From NCBI GenBank assembly GCA_963826505.1, contig CAWGXG010000006.1, forward strand, positions 124,001-188,000: 64,000 nt of DNA. The letters run 5' to 3'. Below are positions 18,476 through 27,891 of this stretch, in pieces. Every line of letters starts with the position of its first letter. The stretch's first letter is position 1. The stretch is from CAWGXG01 sp963826505. Its GTDB lineage: Bacteria; Chloroflexota; Anaerolineae; Aggregatilineales; Aggregatilineaceae. Position numbers and translations under genes: made by a program. The notes under the pieces are model-generated. The model made no database searches, was not told the DNA's origin, and saw nothing but the letters and a program-made list of their open reading frames with translations.

Positions 18476-20422
18476 TTAGCGCGCGAGCGTGCCCTGCTCG
18501 CGGCTGAACTGCGTCTCGTATAACTGCGCGTACAGCCCACCCTGCGTCAATAACTGGTCGTGAGAACCCTGCTCGACGATCTGCCCACGATCGATCACGA
18601 GGATCAAGTCTGCCGCCAGGATCGTGCTCAGCCGGTGCGCGATCACGATGCTGGTGCGGCCCGACATGACGGTCTTCAGCGCATCCTGAATCAGCGCTTC
18701 GGATTGGCTGTCGAGGTGGCTGGTGGCTTCGTCCAACACCAGGATACGCGGGTCCTTGAGAATCACACGCGCGATGGCAATGCGCTGTTTTTCGCCGCCA
18801 CTCAACCGGTAGCCGCGCTCGCCGACGATGGTGTCGTAACCTTCGGCCAGACCCGCGATGAAGTCATGAATGTTGGCGGCGCGGGCGGCGGCTTCTAGCT
18901 CGGCTTGGGTGGCATCCAGGCGGGCATAGAGCAGGTTAGTGCGGATCGTGTCGTGGAACAGGTGCGTTTCCTGCGTGACCATGCCGACCTGCGCCGCCAG
19001 CGAGCTAAGCGTCACGTCGCGCAGATCGTGCCCATCCAGCAGGATGCGCCCCTCGTTGGGATCGTACAGACGCGGGATGAGGTAGGTCAGCGTGGTTTTG
19101 CCCGCGCCCGAAGGTCCAACCAGCGCCACAAGCTGCCCCGGCTCGATTGTGAACGTGATATGCTCCAGCGCGGTGTCGCGCGCCTGGCTGGGCGCTGCTG
19201 CGCCCGCCCCGTTACCGTGTTCGGCTTTGCTACTGCCGGACAACACCGCGCCGATCATATCGGCGTCACCGTGCCGACGCACGCTGCTCAGCAGATGATC
19301 TTCGTCGATCTGGTAGCGGAAGGTCACGTCGTCAAAAGTCAGCGCGCCGTGCGTATCCTTAAGGACCAGCGCGTCCGGCTTTTCGACGATATCCAGCGGC
19401 AGATCGATCACCTCGAACACGCGCTCAAAGCTGACCATCGACGTGGCGAACGCTACCGGCGCGTTGGTGAGCGCTTGCAGCACGCCGTAGAGCTGCGTCA
19501 GGTACGAGCTGAAGGCGACAATCGTCCCGATGGTGAACGTCCCATTCAGGACGAGATGTCCGCCGACCCAGTACACGACCGCCGTCCCGACCGCGCCAAC
19601 CAGCCCCAGCACGACGAAGAACTGGCTGCCCACCACCGCGCGCTTGACGCCGACATCGCGCACTTTGGCGGCGCGGCTCCCAAAGCGCTCGACTTCGGTG
19701 TTGTGGCGGCCAAACAATTTGACCAGCAGCACGCCGCCGATGTTGAGCGTCTCGCTCATGATGGCGTTCATCTGCGCGTTGTAGTCCATCGCTTCGCGGG
19801 CGATACGGCGCAGACGGGTTCCCAGGCGGCGCGCGGTGAGGATGAACGCGGGCAGCACTAAAATCCCCAACAACGTCAGCCGCCATTCGAGCGAGAGCAT
19901 CACCGCCAGGATCGCAACCGCCTGAATCACGTTGGTGACGATGCCAACTATCGTACTGCTGATAGCGGTCTGGGCGTCGATCACGTCGTTGTTCAGGCGG
20001 CTGATCAGCTCGCCAGTTTTGGTGTGGGTGAAGAAACGCAGTGACAGCCGCTGAAAATGAGAATACAGCGCGACGCGCAGATCGTAAATCACGCCCTCAC
20101 CGATCGCGGCATTCAACCAGCGCTGGATGACGGCGACGCCACCGTTGGCAATTGGGATCAACACCAGCGCGATCGCCAGCGTGTTAAGGCGTGAAGTGTT
20201 GTGTTCGGGCAGCGCGTGGTCGATCAGATCGCGGAAGATAAGCGGCGTGAGCAGTCCCAGGCCGGTCGAGGCCAGGATCGTGGCTAACATCATGATGATC
20301 GCCATGCGATACGGGCGCGCGTAGCTGAACACGCGCTTAAGCAGCGGCCAGGTCACATGCTGCCGTTTTGTGGCCTCGTCTTCGCCGCGCATAAATACAA
20401 ACCAGCCGCCATGAAACCCCAT
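18476..20422 (-). CDS. ABC exporter, fused membrane and ATPase domains
   Basis: 648 residues with six membrane helices in the first 330 (type IV exporter fold, with a TGELISRLNND coupling segment), then an ATPase with Walker A GPSGAGKTT, signature LSGGEKQRIAIAR, Walker B RILVLDEATSHLD and an H-loop IAHRLST. All residues for ATP hydrolysis are present. A stretch of about 45 residues rich in Gly, Ala and Ser (from DEDHLLSSVRRHG to APSQARD) is inserted in the ATPase between its first strands and Walker A, which is not usual. It should act as a homo- or heterodimer exporting lipids, drugs or peptides; no partner gene is next to it. Substrate unknown. Confidence 0.9.
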   Translation of the reverse strand: MGFHGGWFVFMRGEDEATKRQHVTWPLLKRVFSYARPYRMAIIMMLATILASTGLGLLTPLIFRDLIDHALPEHNTSRLNTLAIALVLIPIANGGVAVIQRWLNAAIGEGVIYDLRVALYSHFQRLSLRFFTHTKTGELISRLNNDVIDAQTAISSTIVGIVTNVIQAVAILAVMLSLEWRLTLLGILVLPAFILTARRLGTRLRRIAREAMDYNAQMNAIMSETLNIGGVLLVKLFGRHNTEVERFGSRAAKVRDVGVKRAVVGSQFFVVLGLVGAVGTAVVYWVGGHLVLNGTFTIGTIVAFSSYLTQLYGVLQALTNAPVAFATSMVSFERVFEVIDLPLDIVEKPDALVLKDTHGALTFDDVTFRYQIDEDHLLSSVRRHGDADMIGAVLSGSSKAEHGNGAGAAAPSQARDTALEHITFTIEPGQLVALVGPSGAGKTTLTYLIPRLYDPNEGRILLDGHDLRDVTLSSLAAQVGMVTQETHLFHDTIRTNLLYARLDATQAELEAAARAANIHDFIAGLAEGYDTIVGERGYRLSGGEKQRIAIARVILKDPRILVLDEATSHLDSQSEALIQDALKTVMSGRTSIVIAHRLSTILAADLILVIDRGQIVEQGSHDQLLTQGGLYAQLYETQFSREQGTLAR

Positions 20423-20548
20423 TCGGCATTACTCCCCAATTGATGGTCATTCGAACACTGTGAGTGTAGCAGGTTTTAAGGTAAATATCCCGCGCGCGCC
20501 ACTCCCCGGCAGGGCCGTCACGCGCGCGGCGCTAAGGGTTGCGGCGGG

Positions 20549-21847
20549 TTATCCCATGCGCAGGAAATCGAACAGCACGATGTACAACACGCTCGCCACG
20601 ATCATCGACACCAGCGCCGCGGGCACGGCGTCACGCAGCCACTGCCGGTCGGTGATGCGGTAGGCCGTGCGCTCGCTGACCGACATCACGACGACGTTGG
20701 CCGTCGAGCCGATCGGCGTGGCGTTGCCGCCCAGCCCGGCTCCCAACGCAATAGCCCACCACAAGGGCCGGATGTCAACGCCTTTGGCATCGAGACTCAC
20801 TACAATCGGGATGACGGCAATCGTGATCGGCACGTTGTCGATCACCGCCGACAGCAGCGCCATGATCCACAAAACGACCAGTCCGAGCACCAGCGGCGAC
20901 AGGTCTTGCAGCTTGCCCAGGGCTTGCGCTGCTTTTTCGAGCACGCCCGCGCCTTCCATCCCGCCCACCATCACGAACAGGCCGGAGAAAAACAGCAGCA
21001 CGTCCCACTCGACATCTTCCAAAATTTCGTGGACGGTGTGGTTGGTCCAGGCCAGCGCGACCCCGGCTCCGGTCAACGCGGCGAACGCGGGCGTAATATT
21101 CAGCGCGCTTTCAAGGAAGAACAGCACAACCACGCCGCCAATCACGATCAGCACGCGGCGCGCGTTTTCCCAGTTGGAGAGGGCTTCTTCCGCTTTGAGG
21201 TGCTGTAGAGTCTGTTTGCGCTCGTCGTCAAGCGTCACGGCGGAGAGATCGCGCCGGAAGACAAACGTGAGCGTAAAGAACATGAACACCCACGTCACCA
21301 CCACGATCGGCCCCAGGTGGAACAAAAAGTCGGTAAAGGTCAGACGAGCGGCGGCACCGATCAGAATGTTGGGCGGGTCGCCGACCAGGGTCGCCATACC
21401 GCCCGTGTTCGAGAAGATGGCCTGCGACATCAGCAGCGGTACCGGCGAAATCGCGAGCAGTTCCGCGATCAGGACCGTCATCGGAGCCATCAACACGACC
21501 GTCGTCACGTTGTCCAGCACCATCGACAGCAGGGAGGTCGTCAAGCCCAAGGTCAGCAGCAGGCGTACCGTGCTGCCGCTGCTGCGCTGCGCGACTTTGA
21601 TTGCAATAAACTCAAAAAAACCGGTCTTGCGCAGCAGCGAGACGAGGATCATCATGCCCATCAGCAGGCCCAACGTCTCAAAGTCGATAGCCAGTACGGC
21701 GTGTTCCTCGTTGTAGAACGAAAACAGGTGACCGGCAGCGACCATCGCCGAGGCCCCCAGGCCGCTGACAACCACCCGATGCCGTTTATCCGTAAAGAGT
21801 ACACTTAGCGTTGCAGCGAAAATAAACGTGGCGATGATAGCATTCAT
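20549..21847 (-). CDS. ArsB/NhaD-family ion transporter
   Basis: 432 residues with about 11-12 membrane helices. Two inverted-repeat hairpin motifs typical of the ion-transporter superfamily are seen: DNVTTVVLMAPMT with NTGGMATLVGDPPNILIG in the first half, and DNVPITIAVIPI with GAGLGGNATPIGSTANVV in the second. This fits the NhaD/ArsB/P-protein branch (Na+/H+ antiport or anion transport). It starts 7 bases after a CBS-domain gene, so the CBS protein may gate or sense for the transporter. Which ion it moves cannot be decided here. Confidence 0.87.
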   Translation of the reverse strand: MNAIIATFIFAATLSVLFTDKRHRVVVSGLGASAMVAAGHLFSFYNEEHAVLAIDFETLGLLMGMMILVSLLRKTGFFEFIAIKVAQRSSGSTVRLLLTLGLTTSLLSMVLDNVTTVVLMAPMTVLIAELLAISPVPLLMSQAIFSNTGGMATLVGDPPNILIGAAARLTFTDFLFHLGPIVVVTWVFMFFTLTFVFRRDLSAVTLDDERKQTLQHLKAEEALSNWENARRVLIVIGGVVVLFFLESALNITPAFAALTGAGVALAWTNHTVHEILEDVEWDVLLFFSGLFVMVGGMEGAGVLEKAAQALGKLQDLSPLVLGLVVLWIMALLSAVIDNVPITIAVIPIVVSLDAKGVDIRPLWWAIALGAGLGGNATPIGSTANVVVMSVSERTAYRITDRQWLRDAVPAALVSMIVASVLYIVLFDFLRMG

Positions 21848-21854
21848 CGAGACG

Positions 21855-22331
21855 CTACTCTTCTTTCTCCGGTAGTTTGTTCAGCCAGTCGATCAGAAAC
21901 AGGCTGCCCACGCGTACGCGCGACACGAGTCCCACCAACTTCTTCTGATCGTCCACAACTGGCACGTCGGAGACCTGGTGATTATGCATAAAAACCATCG
22001 CTTCCATCAGCCCGCTGTCCGCTGCAAGGAAAAACGGCGGGCGCATAATGTCTTTTAGGGGCTTGTCGGCCAGATGCGCCGTACGCGATCCAGCCTCGAA
22101 CGCGCCGTAATCGTGGATAAAATCCAGCGCGCGCAGCACCTGGACAAACTGGGGCATGAATTCGGTCAGCACGTCGTCCAACACGACGACGCCCACGATG
22201 TTGCGTTCCCCATCGACGACAGGCACCGTACCGATCATGTGGTGCCCCATGATGCGGATCGCCTCACGGAGCGTCGCACCTTCGTCAACGGTAAATACTT
22301 GTGTGCGCATACAATCGGCTACGTACAACAT
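21855..22331 (-). CDS. CBS-domain pair protein
   Basis: 158 residues containing two CBS domains (about 8-60 and 92-150): 'VFTVDEGATLREAIRIMGHHMIGTVPVVD' and 'FFLAADSGLMEAMVFMHNHQVSDVPVVDDQ'. Paired CBS domains bind adenosine ligands and act as regulators of transporters and enzymes. The gene is the first of a two-gene operon with the ion transporter, with a GGAG site before the ATG. A role in controlling that transporter is the simplest inference. Confidence 0.88.
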   Translation of the reverse strand: MLYVADCMRTQVFTVDEGATLREAIRIMGHHMIGTVPVVDGERNIVGVVVLDDVLTEFMPQFVQVLRALDFIHDYGAFEAGSRTAHLADKPLKDIMRPPFFLAADSGLMEAMVFMHNHQVSDVPVVDDQKKLVGLVSRVRVGSLFLIDWLNKLPEKEE

Positions 22332-22460
22332 GGGCGATCACTTCTCCTTAAATTAGTGGGGATGGACTCTTCAATGAATAAGCACATTTTAGAATAACCT
22401 CATTGTAGCGGATTTTACCGTATGCGTTAGCGCTTTTTTCACCTTTTTAGCGTAGGGAAC

Positions 22461-22489
22461 TTGCCCGGGGCGGCGTTGCGCTATATAAA
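22461..22489 (+). promoter_or_regulatory. Promoter for the xylulokinase gene
   Basis: TTGCCC (22461-22466), 17-base spacer, TATAAA (22484-22489). This leaves a leader of about 40 bases to the ATG at 22536, in the divergent gap with the CBS gene. Confidence 0.6.
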
Positions 22490-22535
22490 CGCATTCAGCG
22501 TGTGGACGGTTGGTGGTCGCGAAGAGGGGGATGGT

Positions 22536-24041
22536 ATGCGCCTGACAGATCGAGTGGATGTAGTACTGGGGATCGACATTGGCACGCAGAGCTGCAAATG
22601 CGTGGTGCTCGACGAGGACGGTGAGCTGCGCGGAGTCGGGCAGGAAGGGTATGAACTGCTGACTTCCCGACCGCATTGGATCGAGCAGGATCCGCAGGCG
22701 TGGTGGGCCGCGACCGTGGCAGCAGTGCGCGCGGCGCTGCGCCAATCCGAGACGCCGCCGGGCCGCGTGCGCGGGATCGGACTCACTGGACAGATGCACG
22801 GCGCGGTTTTGCTGGGGGTCGATCTGGAGCCCTTGCGTCCGGCCATAATCTGGATGGATCGCCGCAGTGCCAACCTGTGCGATACGATTCTGGGGCGCGT
22901 GCCGCCTGACGTGGTGCGGACGGTGGCGGGTAATCGTCTTTCACCGGGGTTTGCGGGGGCCAGCCTGGCCTGGCTGCGCGAAGTCGAGCCGCAGACGTTG
23001 GCCCAGACGCGCGTAGTGGTCCAGCCCAAAGATTACATAGCGCTGCGCCTCAGCGGCACCATCAGCAGCGAACCCAGCGACGCCTCGGCGACGTGGCTGT
23101 ACGACATCGGTAACCGCCGCTGGTCGGATGTGTTGGCGAAGGCGTGCGGCGTCAGTCTCGACATTTTGCCGCCCTTATCAGAATCCGGGGCGGTTCTTGG
23201 GACGCTGCGCGCGCAGGCTGCGTTCGAATTGGGACTGCGCGAAGGGACGCCCATCGTCACAGGCGCTGCCGATCAAGCCGCGCTGCTGCTCGCCAACGGG
23301 GTGATCGATCCTGGTCGTGGCTCGATCACGCTCGCCACGGGCGGGCAGATCACGGTTGTTTCAAGCCGCCCCATGATCGATCCCAAGCTGCGCCTGAATA
23401 CGTTTTGCCATGCCGCGCCAGATCGCTGGTACACGATGGGCGCGATTCTCAACGCCGGGATCGCGCTGCGCTGGTGGCGGCTGATGATCAGTGAGGGTCG
23501 GAAGTCGTACCCTGAACTGCTGGCCGAGGCCGATCACGCCCCGGCTGGCTCGGAAGGGTTGATTTTTCTGCCCTACCTCGAAGGTGAGCGTACACCGCAC
23601 ATGGACCCCGATGCGACCGGTGCTTTTGTCGGCTTGACGCTGCGCCATACGCCTTCACACATGACGCGTGCCGTGTTGGAAGGTGTCGCGTTTGCGTTTC
23701 GTGACTGCCTGCTCACGCTGCGCGAGGCCGGGCCCGTCCCCGATCACTTTCTGGTGGGCGGTGGCGGATCGCAGGGGCCGCTGTGGCGGCGCATTCTGGC
23801 GAGCGTGTTGGGCGTGTCGCTGCAAACTGTCGAAGGGACCGAGCATACCGCCGTCGGCGCGGCGATGTTGGCCGGAGTCGGATCCGGGCTGTTTTACGAC
23901 CTGGCGCAGGCCGTCGCCAAGACGGTGCGCTACGGTCCGAGCGAACAGCCCGATCTGGATGAAATGGCCATTTACGACGCGCAGTATGCGCGCTTCAGGG
24001 CGCTGTATCCCGCGCTGCGATCCGTCCGGCAGGCGCGTTAG
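22536..24041 (+). CDS. xylB: Xylulokinase-type FGGY sugar kinase
   Basis: 501 residues from the ATG at 22536 (GAGGGGG site); upstream in-frame ATG codons lack a site and precede the promoter. Residues GIDIGTQSCK (12-21) form phosphate loop 1, GLTGQMHGAVLL (about 81-92) is the sugar-contact loop typical of xylulokinases, and LVGGGGSQGPLWRRILA near 405 is the adenosine motif. It phosphorylates D-xylulose or a close ketose with ATP. No isomerase gene is adjacent. It overlaps the next convergent gene by four bases. Confidence 0.88.
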   Translation: MRLTDRVDVVLGIDIGTQSCKCVVLDEDGELRGVGQEGYELLTSRPHWIEQDPQAWWAATVAAVRAALRQSETPPGRVRGIGLTGQMHGAVLLGVDLEPLRPAIIWMDRRSANLCDTILGRVPPDVVRTVAGNRLSPGFAGASLAWLREVEPQTLAQTRVVVQPKDYIALRLSGTISSEPSDASATWLYDIGNRRWSDVLAKACGVSLDILPPLSESGAVLGTLRAQAAFELGLREGTPIVTGAADQAALLLANGVIDPGRGSITLATGGQITVVSSRPMIDPKLRLNTFCHAAPDRWYTMGAILNAGIALRWWRLMISEGRKSYPELLAEADHAPAGSEGLIFLPYLEGERTPHMDPDATGAFVGLTLRHTPSHMTRAVLEGVAFAFRDCLLTLREAGPVPDHFLVGGGGSQGPLWRRILASVLGVSLQTVEGTEHTAVGAAMLAGVGSGLFYDLAQAVAKTVRYGPSEQPDLDEMAIYDAQYARFRALYPALRSVRQAR

Positions 24042-25267
24042 CCCCTGTCCGACGCGCCGCGCAGCGGGCCAAAGCGCCACGCTGCCCACACCAGCGCCGC
24101 GACAACTCCTAATGCCAGCAGCCGCACGATGATGCGGGCCGGGTGCGTATCAGCGACCAGCAGCGCCACAATCGACAGCCCAATGAGCGCGATCAGGTAG
24201 GTGATCAGGTGCAGGGCGCGTTCGACGTGCGCGTTGTGCTCGATGGCCTGCCGGGTATGCAGCGCCCGCAGCGCCAAATCCAGTCGCCCCAGCGTATGAT
24301 CGACGTAATGCGCGTCTGCCTCGACCTGGGCATGCAGCCCGGCCAAACGGGCGACCAGCGCATCACACACACGCGGTGCCGCATCCCACAGACCACTGCT
24401 GAGCAGCGTCAGGCGATAGGTGTTCACCAGCGCGCGCAGGTCTTCGGCGGCGGCGCGTGTCGTGTTGAGATCGTCCAGCGCTTCGGCGTAGGTGGCTTCC
24501 AGCATGCTCAGTTCGGCGTGGGGCTCGATCGTCCCCAGTGCTCCGGTTTCATTGGGGGTTTGCCAGGTGTGCGCGGCCTGCGCGAGACGATCCAGCGCTT
24601 GCTGCTGGTTGCGTGCGGCCCGCGACGCGTGATCGGTGTACTGCCCCATACGGTAACGCGCCTGGACCGGTGCCCAATCCAGTTGGGCGGCCAGCGTGTG
24701 CAGATAAGTTTGGGCGCGGGCCTCGGTGCGCGCGTCCGGATAGACCAACACATGCGGGAGCACGCCCTCACCCAGGCACAACACGCCGAATCCCGCGTGA
24801 ACAGGCAGCATGCGCTCTTGTTCTAGATCTTCGGGTGGGCGCGGCGCGATGCCACACCAATAGCGCGTGGTGTGGAGCCAGGACGGCGCGGCGGCGACAT
24901 GCGTAGCAGCTTCGTCCAGCATGGCCCACACGGCCTGATCGTGTTCCCCTTCGCGGCCCACGACGACCCGCAGCACCATCATATTGCGCAGCGCGTAGGC
25001 GCTGATCGCGCCCGCTGCATTCGTGCGGCCCTGCAGCGCGCCCGTGTCCATCAGAAGCTGTGGCTCGGTGGGCGGGGGCGCATCCCAGGCGGCGATGTCT
25101 GGCAGCGCCGGGGCAGGCAGGGCCAGCCATCCGGCCAGAGCTTGCCAGAGCCGCTGCGCATCGGCCACAAACAGATCGTGCCGCTCGCGGGGATGGATCG
25201 GACCATCTTCGGAGGTACCGCCCAGGTAATAATACAGCGCGCAGACGCGCGGTTCTCGGATTTGCAT
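24038..25267 (-). CDS. Unrecognised protein with C-terminal membrane anchor
   Basis: 409 residues; family not recognised. The first 230 residues are a mixed globular part rich in Trp and Ala. Residues about 230-350 are predicted helical with heptad-like spacing. Two hydrophobic segments near the C-terminus (about 352-372 and 377-395) should anchor it, with both soluble ends probably in the cytoplasm. No catalytic motif, no cysteine cluster. It stands alone between the xylulokinase and glycosyltransferase genes. Function left open. Confidence 0.7.
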   Translation of the reverse strand: MQIREPRVCALYYYLGGTSEDGPIHPRERHDLFVADAQRLWQALAGWLALPAPALPDIAAWDAPPPTEPQLLMDTGALQGRTNAAGAISAYALRNMMVLRVVVGREGEHDQAVWAMLDEAATHVAAAPSWLHTTRYWCGIAPRPPEDLEQERMLPVHAGFGVLCLGEGVLPHVLVYPDARTEARAQTYLHTLAAQLDWAPVQARYRMGQYTDHASRAARNQQQALDRLAQAAHTWQTPNETGALGTIEPHAELSMLEATYAEALDDLNTTRAAAEDLRALVNTYRLTLLSSGLWDAAPRVCDALVARLAGLHAQVEADAHYVDHTLGRLDLALRALHTRQAIEHNAHVERALHLITYLIALIGLSIVALLVADTHPARIIVRLLALGVVAALVWAAWRFGPLRGASDRG

Positions 25268-25444
25268 AGGGATCGATCCTCAGTCAGCGGGGGCCGCTGG
25301 CGAATAAACTATCACACGATTGGCTCGCCCTGCCGGGCAGCGCATCAGGCGATCGCAGGCGGGGCGTGGTTTGCCAGCGGCCTGCTGTCAGGGTATAAAC
25401 GCGCGTTAAGCTTTTGCCAACTACCCAACGATGGCCATTATACC

Positions 25445-26794
25445 ATGCCCGCCGTCCCCCTAACTGTTCTGCCCGTCTCAGCCCGGAAGCACCGGGCCGC
25501 GTTGATCGTGGTCGTGGTGGCGCTGCTGCTGCGTTTGATCTTCGTGCTGGCGATCGATCCGCATCCCAGCCTTGCGGGCGGCGATGTGAACTGGTATCTC
25601 GACATGGGCCACGATCTAGTCACAACGGGCACCACCATTCACGCCCTGTCCACGCCTCCGCTCTATCTTATGTACGTGGGAGCGGTGCAGGTGCTGGTGC
25701 CCGGGTCGCCCGCCGCCGGTGAGCACGCCACCTATACCGAAATCCAGGTGCTGCGCGTGCTGGCAAGTGGTCTGGGGGCGGCGCTGGTGTTGCTGGTGCT
25801 GCTGCTCGGACGACGCCTGTTTTCGGCGCGGGTCGGGTTGTTAGCCGCCTGGGTGATGGCGATCAGCCCGGCGCTGATCATCGAAGCGGGCGGGCTGCTG
25901 AGCGAAAGCCTGTTCATGGTGCTGTTGCTGGGCGGATTGCTGCTCTACGAGCGCGGACTCACGGCGGCGACGCTCCGCGTGATGGCTTGGGCCGGGGTTG
26001 TCTTAGGGCTGGCCACGCTCACGCGCGCGGTGGTGGTGGCGTTCCCGGTCGGGTTGGCGCTGCATCTGATTCTGGCGCAGCGCGCCCGCTGGAAAAGGCT
26101 GGTGCTGGCGCTGCTGGTGCCCTATGCGGTCGTGCTGTCCTTCTGGACGATCTACAACATTGTGGAATGGGATCGTTTCGTGATCGGCTCGGATGGCTTC
26201 TGGGGCTTCCTCTACCAGGGGGCGGAAGGTAAAGAGTTCCCGCTCGAACTGGACCAGAATCTGGGCATGACCTTCGGTCAGGGCAGCGATGTGCGCCAGG
26301 AATTGATGCAGGAGCAGATCAGCGCGAGCATCCGGTCAGACCCGGGAGGCTGGCTGGCGCACCGCGTTAAGGAGCTGGCTGGCGCATACCTCCAGCCGCA
26401 CAACACCGTGTATTACGGCGGCGCGAGCATTCGAGATGCGGCGTCGTCGTGGCTGCGGCACGATCGCACCCTGGGCGGTCTGCGCGATGTGACGCACATC
26501 GAAGCATTTTGGCCCAAGCTGGCGCTCTATTTGTTTCACTTTAGCGGACTGCTGCTTGGCGTGGGTGGAATGTGGATCGGCTGGCGGCGTTGGCGTGATC
26601 TGCTGCCGCTGTACGGGCTCATCGCCTATTTCACTGGCGTGCATGTGCTGCTGCTGGCTCTACCGCGCTATTTGTTCCCGCTTTACCCCGTGTTCTGGTT
26701 GTTTGCAGCGGCACTGCTGGTCGATCTTTGGGCGCGCCGGTCAGGGCGCGGACGGAGTCGGGATGGCGTCCGGGTCGGTTTCGTAAGCCTGTAA
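25445..26794 (+). CDS. Integral membrane glycosyltransferase, GT39/ArnT-like
   Basis: 449 residues from the ATG at 25445, preceding the first membrane helix; the open frame continues far upstream but that part is Arg-rich and not gene-like. About 10 membrane helices. The early acidic loop after helix 1 (GGDVNWYLDMGHDLVTTG) matches the GT-C enzymes that use lipid-linked sugars at the outer face of the membrane. The acceptor is unknown. The C-terminus overlaps the convergent YceI-like gene by 54 bases. Confidence 0.8.
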   Translation: MPAVPLTVLPVSARKHRAALIVVVVALLLRLIFVLAIDPHPSLAGGDVNWYLDMGHDLVTTGTTIHALSTPPLYLMYVGAVQVLVPGSPAAGEHATYTEIQVLRVLASGLGAALVLLVLLLGRRLFSARVGLLAAWVMAISPALIIEAGGLLSESLFMVLLLGGLLLYERGLTAATLRVMAWAGVVLGLATLTRAVVVAFPVGLALHLILAQRARWKRLVLALLVPYAVVLSFWTIYNIVEWDRFVIGSDGFWGFLYQGAEGKEFPLELDQNLGMTFGQGSDVRQELMQEQISASIRSDPGGWLAHRVKELAGAYLQPHNTVYYGGASIRDAASSWLRHDRTLGGLRDVTHIEAFWPKLALYLFHFSGLLLGVGGMWIGWRRWRDLLPLYGLIAYFTGVHVLLLALPRYLFPLYPVFWLFAAALLVDLWARRSGRGRSRDGVRVGFVSL

Positions 26795-27430
26795 GTGCGC
26801 GGTGAGATCGATCGCCGTGCTGCCGATGAGTGCCGGGAACGTAACGCCGTGCTCGCCCAGATCCAGCGGAGAGGTGGCGATCGCCCACATATCGCTGCCA
26901 ACAAGCTGCGCGGTCACGTCCATTGCGTGACTGTGCGGCACATTGTGAACCTCTAAATCCCCATGCAGCACAAACATGATTTCTTTGTCCGTGACTGGCA
27001 CGAGATCGCGCGACGTCGCGACGTAAAACGCCACCGGGTAATTGCCTGTTTCCATCGATCCGCGCAGCACGCGGTCGATGGCCGGGTTACCCGTATCGAC
27101 CCTATCCACGTTGATATTCAGTTCGACCAGTACGCGCAGGTGTTCTCCGACCGGCTCCAACGTGATCGTGCCGGATTCGACCGGGAACACGCCGGTCAGG
27201 TCAAGGCCGCGTACCTCGGCTACAAAATCGACGCGTGATTCTTCCGGCGCCACCGCGAAGACTCGCACTGCTGCTGTGGTCAGGGTGGGGGTGATGAGGT
27301 CGCTGGTGCGGTCGTTTTTGCTGCCGGGATCGAGCCAGAGACCTGACCCGGCCCACAGCGCTACCCCGATCAGAACGGCCAGCAGCAGCCCGATTCCAAA
27401 TCGGCGCAGCGATTTGCGCGTCATATGCAT
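26741..27430 (-). CDS. YceI-like lipocalin-fold protein, membrane anchored
   Basis: 229 residues. A hydrophobic N-terminal segment (9-29) acts as signal or anchor. Residues about 50-220 show the YceI pattern: 'VFAVAPEESRVDFVAEVRGL' start, Asp/Asn-rich strands with 'NPAIDRVLRGSMETGNYPVAFYVA', and 'HGDLEVHNVPHSHAMDVTAQL'. YceI proteins bind isoprenoid-like ligands in a beta barrel. An ATG six bases downstream (27424) is an alternative start. It precedes no obvious partner. Confidence 0.8.
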   Translation of the reverse strand: MHMTRKSLRRFGIGLLLAVLIGVALWAGSGLWLDPGSKNDRTSDLITPTLTTAAVRVFAVAPEESRVDFVAEVRGLDLTGVFPVESGTITLEPVGEHLRVLVELNINVDRVDTGNPAIDRVLRGSMETGNYPVAFYVATSRDLVPVTDKEIMFVLHGDLEVHNVPHSHAMDVTAQLVGSDMWAIATSPLDLGEHGVTFPALIGSTAIDLTAHLQAYETDPDAIPTPSAP

Positions 27431-27477
27431 ACCACATGGCTCCTTGCTTGGGAGAAAATCACAGCGGGCCGGATCGT

Positions 27478-27891
27478 TTACCGCGGTCTGAGGTGATCGC
27501 GCGCCAACATGATCAGGACCCGTCCTGCAAAAAAGGTGCTGAAACCTCCGGCGACGAACAACAGCGCCAGCAGCGCGGTAAACGTGCGCCCCGTCTCTCG
27601 CGGATTGGCGAGTACGAGCAAGCCGCCGGTTTCAGGCTGGACGGACGGCGCCAACGTGATCCGCACGGGGTCTGAGCGCAGCGTCTGCCCGTTCGCGCCG
27701 GGCGCTTCGGCGACCAGTGTGAACGTACCAGGCGTGTTCAGGTTGAGCGTGACCTGCCAGTCGCCGCTTGGGCCCGTTTGCACCGTGGCGAGTATCGCTC
27801 CCGATGCCAGATCGCGCAAGACCACCGTCACGCTTGGCAGCGCCACACCCTGCACGAGGAGCGCGCCCGGTGCGGCGATGCTGCCGTTCAA
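27478..27891 (-). CDS. Small Ig-like domain protein with C-terminal membrane segment
   Basis: 137 residues beginning with TTG that overlaps the stop of the upstream gene (TTGA), so it is translationally coupled. Residues 8-80 form a Big/Ig-like beta domain (VTVVLRDLASGAILATVQTGPSGDWQVTLNL), and residues about 100-122 a membrane helix followed by a short basic tail. It should sit at the outer face of the membrane, held by its C-terminus. Last gene of a three-gene operon; function not known. Confidence 0.65.
   Translation of the reverse strand: MNGSIAAPGALLVQGVALPSVTVVLRDLASGAILATVQTGPSGDWQVTLNLNTPGTFTLVAEAPGANGQTLRSDPVRITLAPSVQPETGGLLVLANPRETGRTFTALLALLFVAGGFSTFFAGRVLIMLARDHLRPR

Noticed and set aside
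22389..22799. Minus-strand ORF over the xylB start
   Set aside because: It is antisense to xylB and its promoter, with poor codon use.
24872..25444. N-terminal extension of the GT39-like protein
   Set aside because: The sequence is Arg/His-rich, overlaps the divergent gene and lacks a ribosome site; membrane helices begin after 25445.
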